Positions 1-8,490 are shown, numbered from the stretch's first letter. The stretch is 21,693 nt of DNA from a bacterium (GCA_028699365.1 JAQVUQ010000004.1:1-21693); one strand, 5' to 3'. Notes: a model not told the origin generated them from the sequence alone. Numbers and translations are program-made.

Positions 1-2037
1 GCGCTCGCCGTCGATACCGTTTCCAACCGGACGGTAACGGTCGGGAAGCAGGAATTCATTACCTCCCGGAGCTTTACCCTGCCATTGGATATAGGCTCTT
101 TAGCGCCGGGAAGATACAGGCTTGATGTCATTCTGGCCAAAAAAGATATCAAGGATACCCCTGTGGCCGGTTACTCGGTAGAATTCTCCAAAGGGCTGAA
201 AGCGGTGGCTGGAGGTGCCGGAGTCGCAAGTGTATACTTCTGGCTGGAATGCGAGGAGTTCGAGGGCAATTGGAATATGCAGACCAATATCAAAGGTTAT
301 TCCGGCTCGGGATTCCGTTGTGCTGCAAACAAGCGGGCTCTGATCCAGCCTGATCCGATTTGGCGTCAAGCAAACATTCCTGCTGAGGGTCAATACAATT
401 TATGGGTGCGTGCGCGTCGCGAATCCATCGGGAGTAGAAGAAATATCCATTGTGATCGTCGCATCCAGGCGGCCGTGGATGAAAAGCGTCTGGCTGTCAC
501 CCATGAGTCTTCAGGCGCGGAAGCGAAATATACCTGGGAAATCGCCGGCGAAGTTCAGCTTACAGCCGGTTCCCATAAGATATCCATATACGATGCCGGC
601 ACAGGGTATGAGAGCGTTGATGCAGTCCTGCTGACCAACGATCTGATGTTCTCTCCGATGGATCAACTGGAGATCGAATTAGACCAGCCGTTCTACGCCC
701 CCGAGAAGGCAGCCAACATAACTTTCAACATAGCCGATAAGAAAAGGGATCTGCAGGGGCTTGCTCTGATGGTGGATCTGGTCAAAGAGGCTTCGGATGA
801 AGCGCCGATAGTGGTGGCGCAGCTTAGGGAACTTCCCGGCTATTCGGTGCCTGTCTCCTTCCCGGTCACCGATATCAGGACAGGAACGTATATCCTCAGA
901 GGACGTTTGCATGATAAACTTGGCAGGCAGCTTTATGTAGCTGCGAAAACCTTTCAACGATTCGACGATCTGAAGCTGGGAGGACCCATTCCTCAATTCC
1001 GGAAGGAGATGTTCCGGGATAATCGCCTGCTTGTCGACGGGAAACCTTTCTTCCCCATCGGTCTCTGGGGCCCGGGCTGGGGGGGAAGTCTAGTCGAGAT
1101 CGGCAATCTGGCAAAGCACGGCATCAACGCCGTCTGGACCACACCCTCTCCTGAAGTAATTAATGGACTATACCAAAAAGGCTGTTATTCCGTAGTTAGT
1201 GTGAGCCATTATGTGAGGGGTAACGTGGCGGATTTCGAGAGATACAAGGCTGATCTCCATAATCTTAAAAATTGCCCTGGGTTGCTCGGCTACTATGTTG
1301 ACGAGCCGAGCGTCATCGCTTACAAAGTCCGCACCGCTCAGATGCTTTATGCCCTGACGAAGGAATACGATCCCACACATCCTGTCTGGTTGAACTTCAC
1401 TTCCGGTGATCGGAACATCCCGCCGTATCTGGATAGCTGCGACATTCCCGGTGCGGATCCTTACCCGATAAGAACTCCGGGAATAATTGCGGATCTTGAG
1501 CTTGTGAGCCGAACAACTGATAAAATGCTGGCATACAATCATAGCTACAAGCCTGTGTGGATGCTTATTCAAGCTTTTGGATACCGGTCTGCGCCTGAGC
1601 CGACGCCGGAAGAATTGCGCTGTATGACCTATTTGGCAGTAACACACAAAGCTTCCGGTATTTTCTGGTTTATGTGGCGAACGGATGATGGCACGGGTTT
1701 GCACCAGTCGGACAAATTACGGCAGGCAATTTTACAAATGGCTTCCGAGTTGCGGACTTTGAGTCCGATTTTGCTCTCTACCGAAGCTGTTCCCAGTATA
1801 AAAGTGCTGCAACCTGAAGAGAATGCACATCTCCTGCTCAAATCATACAAGGGTTGTCTATATCTGATTGTAGTAAACGGAAAGCGTGATAGTTTACAAT
1901 TGAAGTTGGTGATCGATAAGGGAGAGAAATATAAAACTGCAAAATTGCTGCTCGGCGAAGGAGAGGTGCCTATTAAGGGTGGTACCCTCAGTATGGAATT
2001 ACCCCCCTTGGAAGTACGTATTTATTCACTGAAGTGA
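1..2037 (+). CDS. TIM-barrel glycoside hydrolase-like protein, 5' end cut off by the window
   Basis: The reading frame is open from base 1, so the true start lies upstream; 678 residues are visible, numbered here from base 1. Order of domains: the end of a beta-rich domain (to about residue 75), a carbohydrate-binding-like beta-sandwich (about 80-215, opening at WLECEEFEG and closing at DAVLLTNDLMFSP), an Ig-like segment (about 220-335), a TIM barrel of GH2/GH5 type (about 345-590, opening GKPFFPIGLWG) and a small C-terminal beta domain. An Asp-Glu-Pro at residues 434-436, at a strand end in YYVDEPS, is the best candidate for the catalytic acid region; GADPYP and GIFWFMWR are other barrel-strand ends. 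The substrate cannot be read from sequence and I assign no GH family. Secretion cannot be judged without the N-terminus. It is followed after 144 bases by the DUF4838 gene, probably in the same operon. Confidence 0.8.
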   Translation, partial: ALAVDTVSNRTVTVGKQEFITSRSFTLPLDIGSLAPGRYRLDVILAKKDIKDTPVAGYSVEFSKGLKAVAGGAGVASVYFWLECEEFEGNWNMQTNIKGYSGSGFRCAANKRALIQPDPIWRQANIPAEGQYNLWVRARRESIGSRRNIHCDRRIQAAVDEKRLAVTHESSGAEAKYTWEIAGEVQLTAGSHKISIYDAGTGYESVDAVLLTNDLMFSPMDQLEIELDQPFYAPEKAANITFNIADKKRDLQGLALMVDLVKEASDEAPIVVAQLRELPGYSVPVSFPVTDIRTGTYILRGRLHDKLGRQLYVAAKTFQRFDDLKLGGPIPQFRKEMFRDNRLLVDGKPFFPIGLWGPGWGGSLVEIGNLAKHGINAVWTTPSPEVINGLYQKGCYSVVSVSHYVRGNVADFERYKADLHNLKNCPGLLGYYVDEPSVIAYKVRTAQMLYALTKEYDPTHPVWLNFTSGDRNIPPYLDSCDIPGADPYPIRTPGIIADLELVSRTTDKMLAYNHSYKPVWMLIQAFGYRSAPEPTPEELRCMTYLAVTHKASGIFWFMWRTDDGTGLHQSDKLRQAILQMASELRTLSPILLSTEAVPSIKVLQPEENAHLLLKSYKGCLYLIVVNGKRDSLQLKLVIDKGEKYKTAKLLLGEGEVPIKGGTLSMELPPLEVRIYSLK

Positions 2038-2181
2038 GTTACCGGGGTTAACTCTGAGATCTACTCCAGGTTAACGAGGCTGCGTTCGTGATATTAATTG
2101 GTGCAGGAGTTCATGTTCGATGAGTATCGGCATGATGGGTGGAGATATTGAAATCAAACCGGAGGGCATTGGAGGAATAAG
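2038..2181. other. Intergenic spacer, no gene seen
   Basis: These 144 bases hold only short broken frames. GGTTAAC occurs twice in the first part. A clear Shine-Dalgarno, GGAGG at 2171-2175, sits 6 bases before the next ATG. I see no terminator hairpin with a T run and no convincing promoter. Confidence 0.5.
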
Positions 2182-4155
2182 ATGAGGATTTGTGGGGGCG
2201 GCAAAGCCGAGGCCAGAATAGCGGTCATGCCGGGTACAGGTGAAATCGGACGTTTTGCGGCGGACGAGTTGCAGAAGTATGTCCGGAAAATGAGCGGTGT
2301 GGAACTGCCTGTCAAAGCGGGCGAGAATCTGGAAGTGACAGGCGATATTTTACTTTGCTATGGTAAGGACGCCGACAGATGGTGCGAGGGCAAGGCTGTT
2401 TCCGGCTGTAAAGAGGACAGCTATGCCATCAGGGTAACGGATGACCGTCTTTATCTCCTCGGTCAGAACGAGCGGGGTTTGCTTTATGCCGTCTACGTTT
2501 TCTTGGAGGACGAACTGGGAGTAGGTTTTCTGGCGCCGGGAGATGAAAACGAGTGGGTGCCGAGACGAAGGGTGATTACTGTTAAGCCTTCCTATCATCT
2601 GGCGGAGCCGGCCATGAGACTGCGGGGCTTTAGCTGCAGTCTTATTGATGAAGTTGATTGGATGGCCAAGAACAAGATGAATTATGTTCTGGTTGATGAA
2701 AATACAAGCGGTGAGTTGATCGAAGAGGCGAAAAAGCGGCGGATGATGTTATACTTTTCCGGCCATTCCTTCTATCGCTGGCTGCCTCCGGCAGAGTATT
2801 GGGAGACGCATCCGGAATACTATTCGCTCTTGAACGGAGAAAGAGTTTGTAATTATCAGCAGGGCGAACACATGGGACATCAGCAGATCTGTGTGAGCAA
2901 TCCCGATGTAATCGGCATCGTTTCACAAAACATCATTCGTTTTATTGAGGAGTATCCGGAGAATGATTTCTATACCCTCTGGCCTAACGATGCAGAGGCC
3001 TGGTGCGAGTGCGAAAACTGCCGTGCGCTTGATGGTGGGGAGGTAAATCCTCTTAACGGCAATCAGAGCAACGCCGGTTCATATGTCTACTTTGCCAATC
3101 GGGTTGCCGAGCGAGTGGCTGTGGTTCATCCGGAGAAGAAGCTCAATATCATCGCCTACAGGAGTACGCTGGTTCCGCCTTCCGACCCGACGGTCTTCCT
3201 GCACCCTAATATTGTGCTGGAGGTTGCCTACTGGGGGCGTCCCTGCGATCACCCGGTAGGGCAATCCATCACCGAGGAAGAGATCGCGAGAAGGATGCGT
3301 AGGGCGGAGATCGGGTCGGAGGAGTTCGATACATGGAAGAGACGTTACCTTGTCTATGGTGAATTCCTGCAGAGGTGGGGCGAGATTGCCAAAGGAGATC
3401 TCTTGATCTTCGACTATATGATGGCCTCGCAGTCTACTCTTTCTCTGCCCTATCCCATGTTTGGAACCGTCCAGGAAGACCATAAATTCTACCGGGAAAT
3501 CGGTGTGGCCGGTTGCTACATGCAGGCCCACAAGAATAATTGCACCGCTTACGGCCTTAATTACTGGATGGGTGCCAAGGCTTACTGGGGTGGGCCGCAG
3601 GATGTAGATAAATGTCTTAATGAGTTCTGCGAGAAACGTTTCGGGGCGGGGGCGGTGCCGGTAAAGACCTATTTTCAGGTGCTGGAAAGATCGTTTCGTT
3701 CACAGACATGCGGGTTTTCTCCCTTCACGGTTTCGAGAATTTTGCGGCCTGAGGTGGTAGACAAATGCCGGAAAGCTCTGGAAGCCGCCGCATCTTTGGT
3801 GCACAGGAATCCCCAAAAGGAATGGTTGGCCAGGACAAGACTTCATTTTGAATATGCTTACAAGACTAAACTATATTACGATGCCTGCCGCCTGATTATA
3901 TATCAGATCCATGAAGGGAATGAGGCTGAGTCGATGCGGTCGCTTATGGACGCATACCTGAAAACCAGGGAGCTTTACGATCAGGTAATGGAGCTGAGAG
4001 GGTGCGATATATTAAGTGCCTACAGGGTTGTACTGCATTCTCTGATCAAGCAGGAGGGTAAGCGTCATGGTGATGTGCCTCTTGCTTCCGTTGAGGCGGC
4101 GGAGAAGGTGACGGAATACCTCTGGCCGCGGCTCTATGACATACAAGGCTGGTAA
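2182..4155 (+). CDS. DUF4838 domain-containing protein (glycoside hydrolase-like)
   Basis: A 657-residue protein without a signal peptide. Residues about 1-125 form an alpha/beta domain like the N-terminal domain of GH67/GH20 enzymes (IGRFAADELQKYVRKMSG, then LLYAVYVFLEDELGVGFLAPG). Residues about 130-430 form the DUF4838 barrel region, with a GHSFYRWLPP segment near 194, HPEYYSL just after it, and the family's cysteine signature WCECENC at 274-280 (Cys275, Cys277, Cys280). Residues about 480-657 are predicted mostly helical. DUF4838 proteins occur in polysaccharide-degradation loci and are generally thought to act on glycans; no reaction is assigned here. The start is set by GGAGG 6 bases upstream, and there is no other in-frame start after the stop at 2149-2151. 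The next gene follows within 25 bases. Confidence 0.85.
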   Translation: MRICGGGKAEARIAVMPGTGEIGRFAADELQKYVRKMSGVELPVKAGENLEVTGDILLCYGKDADRWCEGKAVSGCKEDSYAIRVTDDRLYLLGQNERGLLYAVYVFLEDELGVGFLAPGDENEWVPRRRVITVKPSYHLAEPAMRLRGFSCSLIDEVDWMAKNKMNYVLVDENTSGELIEEAKKRRMMLYFSGHSFYRWLPPAEYWETHPEYYSLLNGERVCNYQQGEHMGHQQICVSNPDVIGIVSQNIIRFIEEYPENDFYTLWPNDAEAWCECENCRALDGGEVNPLNGNQSNAGSYVYFANRVAERVAVVHPEKKLNIIAYRSTLVPPSDPTVFLHPNIVLEVAYWGRPCDHPVGQSITEEEIARRMRRAEIGSEEFDTWKRRYLVYGEFLQRWGEIAKGDLLIFDYMMASQSTLSLPYPMFGTVQEDHKFYREIGVAGCYMQAHKNNCTAYGLNYWMGAKAYWGGPQDVDKCLNEFCEKRFGAGAVPVKTYFQVLERSFRSQTCGFSPFTVSRILRPEVVDKCRKALEAAASLVHRNPQKEWLARTRLHFEYAYKTKLYYDACRLIIYQIHEGNEAESMRSLMDAYLKTRELYDQVMELRGCDILSAYRVVLHSLIKQEGKRHGDVPLASVEAAEKVTEYLWPRLYDIQGW

Positions 4156-4163
4156 ACAATCAG

Positions 4164-4169
4164 AAGGAG
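4164..4169 (+). promoter_or_regulatory. Shine-Dalgarno that decides the propeller gene start
   Basis: AAGGAG directly abuts an in-frame ATG at 4170, too close for initiation, but lies 9 bases before the in-frame ATG at 4179. The later ATG is therefore preferred. Confidence 0.65.
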
Positions 4170-4178
4170 ATGACTGAC

Positions 4179-5291
4179 ATGAAAGTAAAAGCGCATATCT
4201 TGAACAAGCTGGAGTTTAAAAAGGATCTTTCCAGGTATCGTTTTCCCGATTATATAGGCGATGCTGATATCTATCAGAACTATTTCTGTATCACCTGTTT
4301 ACTCTATAATCCGCTGGATAACCTTATTTATTGCGGTTTGACTGCCTTCAATAACGATATCCTTTACTCCTTCGATCCTGAAAACGGCCGCTTCCAAAGC
4401 TGCGGCTATCAGAACTTGGCGGAAAGATACGAGGTGAAGATTCACCATTCTCTGGAATTGGATGCAGACGGTACTATCTATGGGGCTACTGCCTGTCTGC
4501 ACGACATAGACGAATACCTCGATGCTCCCGGGGGCAGGATATTCAGATTAGATCCGGGGTCTGGAAAAATAGAAACACTGGGTATACCTGTTTCTCACAA
4601 CTATATTCAGATGATTAATCTGGATAAGAAAAGAAGAATTATCTATGGTACTACCTATCCGATCCCCAAAGTTTTTCGGTATGACCTGGAATCAGGGAAA
4701 ACGAAGGATCTGGGAGTAATCAATTGTTATCCCGAGCATTTGGCTCTTGACGATAAGGGAGGGTTCTGGGGAAGCTGGTGGGACACTTTCAGAAAGAGGC
4801 TGAAATTATTCCGCTACGATCCCGATGAAGATAACATGGAACACTTCGATTTCGGGATACCGGCTACACCGGTTATCTCACCCTATTACGGCAAGCCGTA
4901 CGATAATGAGATAGACAAGATGATCAACGGTGGAGACGGCTATCTTTACGCAGGTACGGAGTTGGGGATGCTTTACAGAATAGATCCTGTAAGTAAAGAG
5001 ACTAAGTATCTGGGAAAGCCCTGCGTAGACCTGCGCTTGCCCGGCTTGGTGGTCGGTAGGGATGGGCTGATCTACGGTGCCGGCGGAGATAACGGTCGAG
5101 CGGAATTGTTTGCCTATGATCGGGCGCAGGAAAAGTTCCATAATCTGGGACGCCTTTATGATAAGGATCTGGATGAATACTGTTATCGGCCCCACGGCAT
5201 CTGCATGGATAATAGTGGAAGGATATATGTTGCCGAGACCGATACTCCGAGGAGATCATCTTATCTTTGGGAATGCAGGATAGATATTTGA
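4179..5291 (+). CDS. Seven-bladed beta-propeller-like protein, cytoplasmic
   Basis: About 370 residues with no signal peptide or membrane segment. Seven repeats of roughly 50 residues can be picked out, each with the pattern G.IYG.T ... LF.YDP.SGK ... LG: for example DGTIYGATA with FRLDPGSGKIETLG, RRIIYGTTY with FRYDLESGKTKDLG, DGYLYAGTE with YRIDPVSKETKYLG, and DGLIYGAGG with FAYDRAQEKFHNLG. This is the layout of a seven-bladed propeller of the NHL/SMP-30/virginiamycin-lyase kind. Such folds bind ligands, act as lactonases or lyases, or serve as scaffolds; none can be chosen from sequence alone. Its place between a DUF4838 gene and a URO-D-like gene, next to a GH4 gene, suggests a role in sugar handling (inference). 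Start chosen at the ATG with proper Shine-Dalgarno spacing; another in-frame ATG lies 9 bases earlier. Confidence 0.75.
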   Translation: MKVKAHILNKLEFKKDLSRYRFPDYIGDADIYQNYFCITCLLYNPLDNLIYCGLTAFNNDILYSFDPENGRFQSCGYQNLAERYEVKIHHSLELDADGTIYGATACLHDIDEYLDAPGGRIFRLDPGSGKIETLGIPVSHNYIQMINLDKKRRIIYGTTYPIPKVFRYDLESGKTKDLGVINCYPEHLALDDKGGFWGSWWDTFRKRLKLFRYDPDEDNMEHFDFGIPATPVISPYYGKPYDNEIDKMINGGDGYLYAGTELGMLYRIDPVSKETKYLGKPCVDLRLPGLVVGRDGLIYGAGGDNGRAELFAYDRAQEKFHNLGRLYDKDLDEYCYRPHGICMDNSGRIYVAETDTPRRSSYLWECRIDI

Positions 5292-5318
5292 AGGGACGAT
5301 AAACTATGGCGATAAGAT

Positions 5319-5444
5319 ATGGTTTGTCAGGTGGTCTCAATGCCGGACAAATGGAAGAAATCCGATCTATCTTTCCTGTTGGAGAAAGATAAGCGAACGG
5401 AACTTGACAGAAGCTACAGAGCGGCACAAAAGGAGTTGGCATAG
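5319..5444 (+). CDS. Possible small basic/acidic leader peptide, hypothetical
   Basis: A 41-codon open frame (34 codons if started at the ATG at 5340) ends one base before the preferred start of the URO-D-like gene. The 34-residue version begins MPDKWKKSDLSFLLEKD and ends QKELA, rich in Lys, Glu and Asp and likely helical. AGGTGG at 5329-5334 is a weak ribosome site for the later ATG. Close coupling to the next start hints at translational coupling, but the frame may be chance or a decayed gene tail. A second short frame, 5306-5392 (28 codons), overlaps it in another phase. I do not recognise either. Confidence 0.25.
   Translation: MVCQVVSMPDKWKKSDLSFLLEKDKRTELDRSYRAAQKELA
5431..5435 (+). 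promoter_or_regulatory. Shine-Dalgarno that decides the URO-D-like gene start
   Basis: AGGAG lies 10 bases before ATG 5446. An upstream in-frame TTG at 5404 has no such site, and the 14 residues it would add are not family-like, whereas MTSRERVRILIQGG is a typical family start. Confidence 0.65.
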
Positions 5445-5445
5445 A

Positions 5446-6495
5446 ATGACTTCCAGAGAAAGAGTGAGGATTCTTATACAGGGAGGATTGCCGGATAGAG
5501 CACCGTTCTTTGACTTGCTAAGGAATGATGCGGTTATTGAGTATTACGGTGGAGAGAAGCTTACTTCCGAGAACGCAGAAAGAGTAGTTTTTCACGCTGC
5601 CGACAGTGTCTTGGACGCTACCCGGCCGCGCATTGCTCTTCCCTGGAGAGAAGGTGTCGAAGTGCTCCCCGACGGCAGAAAATTAACCAGGAGACGTTGG
5701 ACTGAGTGGATCGAACCAAAGAGATTTGCTTCTACAGATGCTTATGCTGAGGAACTGAGAGCCAGAACCGGGCAATCATGGGACTGGACCGAGACAGATG
5801 AAGACGCCTTGCAGAAAAGTTTGCAGGAACAGCGGCGCTGGAGAGAAATGATGGGAGATGTTTTTCTCTTCGGTAGAATCAATGAAGTGCGTATCGATGG
5901 TATTTTCAACGAAGTAGGTCTGGAGGAGTTTTCCTATCTGTTGGCCGATGATCCGGGGGCAGTAGAGGAATGCCTGGAGTATCAAACCGTTAAAGCGCTG
6001 CAGTTTATCGACCGTGTTCCTGCCGATGAGCCTCTTGAAGCGGTGTTTTTAGCTTCCGATATCGCTTTTAAGAATAGATTGATCTTTCCTCCATCTCTGC
6101 TGAGACAGATATTTTTCCCCCGGCTTGGAATGGTGATATCCGCTTGCCATAAGAGGGGCTGGAAAGTAGCCTATCATTCTGATGGGAATCTAATGGAAGT
6201 TCTGGATGATTTGATGGAAAGCGGCATAGACATGTTAAATCCAATTGAAAGATTGGCCGGCATGGAGCCGAAGGTGGTTCACGAAAGATACCCGGATCTG
6301 GTTTTGCTTGGAGGCATAGATGTCAGCCAGCTACTCCCTTACGGTAGCCCGGATGAGGTAAGATCGGAAGTGATTAAAGTAATCGAGGATACGGAGGGGA
6401 AAGTTATGGTTGGCTCTACTACGGAGTTGCACAACGAAGTACCCTTAAGAAATGTCATTGCTCTTGTCGAGACGCTATGTTCCTATAGATATTAA
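5446..6495 (+). CDS. URO-D superfamily protein (uroporphyrinogen decarboxylase-like, not HemE)
   Basis: A 349-residue cytoplasmic protein. The N-terminus MTSRERV...GLPDRAPFFD and the C-terminal half (AYHSDGN at about 243-248, MLNP, LLGGIDVSQLLPYG at about 288-301) mark the URO-D/methyltransferase superfamily, which includes HemE and the MtaA-type methylcobalamin:CoM methyltransferases. The RQAGRY motif of true HemE is absent. The His-X-Cys zinc motif of MtaA-type enzymes is replaced by His-Ser-Asp (HSDGN), so a thiol methyltransferase is also doubtful. Such uncharacterised URO-D relatives are known near sugar and methyl-group metabolism genes. Here it sits between the propeller gene and a GH4 gene, only 40 bases from the latter, so a role in the same catabolic pathway is likely but undefined. 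Confidence 0.8.
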   Translation: MTSRERVRILIQGGLPDRAPFFDLLRNDAVIEYYGGEKLTSENAERVVFHAADSVLDATRPRIALPWREGVEVLPDGRKLTRRRWTEWIEPKRFASTDAYAEELRARTGQSWDWTETDEDALQKSLQEQRRWREMMGDVFLFGRINEVRIDGIFNEVGLEEFSYLLADDPGAVEECLEYQTVKALQFIDRVPADEPLEAVFLASDIAFKNRLIFPPSLLRQIFFPRLGMVISACHKRGWKVAYHSDGNLMEVLDDLMESGIDMLNPIERLAGMEPKVVHERYPDLVLLGGIDVSQLLPYGSPDEVRSEVIKVIEDTEGKVMVGSTTELHNEVPLRNVIALVETLCSYRY

Positions 6496-6535
6496 TCTAG
6501 TGTAAATAAAGCATTCGTGCTGTGAGGAGCCGGTT

Positions 6536-7927
6536 ATGATCGATTGTAAGGATGGTAACGTGAAAAAATTGAATATTGCATACATCGGGGGCGGATCAAG
6601 AGGCTGGGCCTGGAGATTGATGAAGGATCTTGCTCTGGAGGAGCGTATTTCCGGAACCGTGAAATTGTATGATATCGATTCTCAGGCGGCCGGAGATAAC
6701 GAGGCCATTGGCAACGGTTTGTCGTTACGTACCGGCATTAAATCGGCTTGGAGATACGAAGCGGTGGAAACGTTAAAAGAGGCTCTGGCGGGGGCTGATT
6801 TTGTCATTATCTCCATATTGCCCGGCACATTCAAAGAGATGCATTCTGATATGCACGAGCCGGAGAGGTATGGAATCTATCAGTCTGTAGGCGATACGAC
6901 CGGGCCGGGTGGATTGGTAAGGGCGTTACGGACTATTCCCATGTTTGTTGAAATAGGAGAGAGCATCAGCAGGTATGCTCCTGATGCCTGGGTCATTAAT
7001 TATACCAATCCCATGGCGTTATGTATACGCACACTTTATACCGTTTTCCCTTCCATAAAGGCTTTCGGGTGCTGCCATGAAGTATTCGGGACTCAGTGTT
7101 TGCTGGCAGCGGTAATGGAGGATATGGGAATTGCTGCCAGGATAGGTAGAGAGGATATCAAGGTTAACGTTTTAGGGCTGAATCATTTTACCTGGTTTGA
7201 CAGCGCCACATATCAGAGTGTGGACTTATTTCCGTATTACCGGGAGTTTGTTGATAAGTATTACGATACCGGCTATAAAAACAGATCGGGCGGGGATTGG
7301 AGAAATAATCCTCTTGGAAGCGTTCACCGTGTCCAATTCGATTTGTTTAGAAGATATGGTCTTATTGCTGCTGCCAACGATAGGCACTTAGCTGAATTTG
7401 TACCTGCATGGTACCTGAAGGATATCGAAACCATCCGGTCCTGGAAGTTCAACCTGACTTCGGTAGCCTGGCGAATAGAGGATATGGAGAAGCGGAAAGA
7501 AACGAGTGGAAAACTGCTTGCCGGCAAAGAAGAGATTGAGATGGACCATTCCGGTGAAGAGGGGGTCAGGCAGATCTGCGCCTTACTGGGGTTAGAAGAG
7601 TTTGTTACGAATGTAAATTTACCTAATTGGGGCCAAATAAGAAATCTACCCGATGAAGTGGTTGTAGAATCTAATGCTGTTTTTAATGGCAATGGTATAA
7701 AGCCGGTGTTTGCCGGCGCATTGCCGGAGAGCATAAACGCATTGGTTTCTCGTGTAGTCTATAATTATGAAACCATTTTGAAAGCAGCGTTGTCCAAGGA
7801 TAAGCAATTGGCCTTCAGTGCTTTTGTCAATGATCCTCTTGTGAATATAGGCTTCAGAGAAGCTGCCGATTTATTCGACAAAATGCTGAAGAATACCGGG
7901 GAATACTTGCCTGGTTGGAGAATATAG
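6536..7927 (+). CDS. GH4 family NAD-dependent alpha-glycosidase
   Basis: 463 residues, the usual GH4 length, no signal peptide. The Rossmann NAD-binding loop IAYIGGGSRGW is at about 14-24. GH4 hallmarks follow: VINYTNPMALC (Asn158, Pro159, Met160), FGCCHE at 177-182 holding the expected metal-ligand Cys, and LGLNHFTWF with His217, the second expected metal ligand. GH4 enzymes cleave glycosides through NAD+-dependent oxidation at C3 and elimination, with Mn2+, and act on alpha-glucosides, alpha-galactosides, galacturonides or phospho-sugars; the exact substrate is not predictable here. No PTS gene is in the window. GAGGAG at 6524-6529 lies 6 bases before the ATG. The gene probably closes the region A operon, since 632 non-coding bases follow. 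Confidence 0.9.
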   Translation: MIDCKDGNVKKLNIAYIGGGSRGWAWRLMKDLALEERISGTVKLYDIDSQAAGDNEAIGNGLSLRTGIKSAWRYEAVETLKEALAGADFVIISILPGTFKEMHSDMHEPERYGIYQSVGDTTGPGGLVRALRTIPMFVEIGESISRYAPDAWVINYTNPMALCIRTLYTVFPSIKAFGCCHEVFGTQCLLAAVMEDMGIAARIGREDIKVNVLGLNHFTWFDSATYQSVDLFPYYREFVDKYYDTGYKNRSGGDWRNNPLGSVHRVQFDLFRRYGLIAAANDRHLAEFVPAWYLKDIETIRSWKFNLTSVAWRIEDMEKRKETSGKLLAGKEEIEMDHSGEEGVRQICALLGLEEFVTNVNLPNWGQIRNLPDEVVVESNAVFNGNGIKPVFAGALPESINALVSRVVYNYETILKAALSKDKQLAFSAFVNDPLVNIGFREAADLFDKMLKNTGEYLPGWRI

Positions 7928-7997
7928 AGTTCTTGGCCGGTGCCAAAACGGGTGAGAAGCCGGATTGGAAGAGGTTCAGGAGGTTGCCGTAATGCGT

Positions 7998-8387
7998 GTG
8001 CCAGGAGAAGCTTGTGAAATTCTTGTCAGGGAAAGTCCGGATTGGTGGAGATAGCGGCTACCTTCTACCCGTGGCCGATATTTTACCGCACTACCGATTT
8101 CAAGACCAACGAATACCGTGATATGGAGGACAAGATTTCAAGCTCTTGATCATGGTGGAGGTACCCAGCACTGTCATCAGGATGGATGATTTCATTGACT
8201 GCGGCATAGACGGCGTTTCCATCGGCAGCAACGATCTGACTCAACTCGTGCTGAGCATAGACCGGGACGCCGCAAGCTGGCAGCCGAGTTCGATGAGATG
8301 AACGAAGTCGTGCTGCAGGTCATGCATGCGGTGGTGGATGTCTGCCGCAGTCGGGGCGTGACATCGTCCATCTGCGGCCAGGCGTAG
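7998..8387 (+). pseudogene. ppsA: Decayed remnant of phosphoenolpyruvate synthase 3' region
   Basis: PpsA-like peptides appear in three successive frames. About 8025-8051 encodes VRESPDWWR before a stop. From 8045, another frame reads VEIAATFYPWPIFYRTTDFK and NEYRDME, then stops at 8147. From 8137, a third frame reads [19 protein letters not shown] and [20 protein letters not shown]. Near 8273 a single-base shift leads to [11 protein letters not shown]... and SSICGQA, with a stop at 8385. These are the conserved blocks of the PEP/pyruvate-binding domain of PpsA, including the region of the catalytic Cys (ICGQA). The stretch normally found between NEYRDME and FKLLIMVE, of the order of 100 residues, is missing. 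At least two frameshifts plus a deletion make it non-functional. No PpsA N-terminal or swivelling domain is present. Confidence 0.8.
8274..8384 (+). repeat. Direct repeat, copy 1 (ppsA remnant segment)
   Basis: 37 codons ([15 protein letters not shown]... to ...SSICGQA) align without gaps to 11784-11894. I count 12 mismatches in 111 bases (about 89% identity), many of them at third codon positions. Confidence 0.85.
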
Positions 8388-8490
8388 TCTGAAATCGAAG
8401 GTGCCTTCATTTAAGCTTGGCCATTTGATATGGGGGGCCTTTCTCGAACAAATGAAAGAATTGCAAAACGCAAATGTTCAGTTGTGATAT

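Noticed and set aside
2041-2078. Pair of GGTTAAC words as an operator
   Set aside because: Only two copies in one AT-moderate spacer, with no promoter elements nearby; not supportable.
5306-5392. 28-codon frame after the propeller gene
   Set aside because: Short, overlaps another short frame, and encodes nothing I recognise.
5446-6495. Housekeeping heme biosynthesis gene hemE
   Set aside because: The HemE RQAGRY motif is absent and no heme genes are near; only the wider superfamily is supported.
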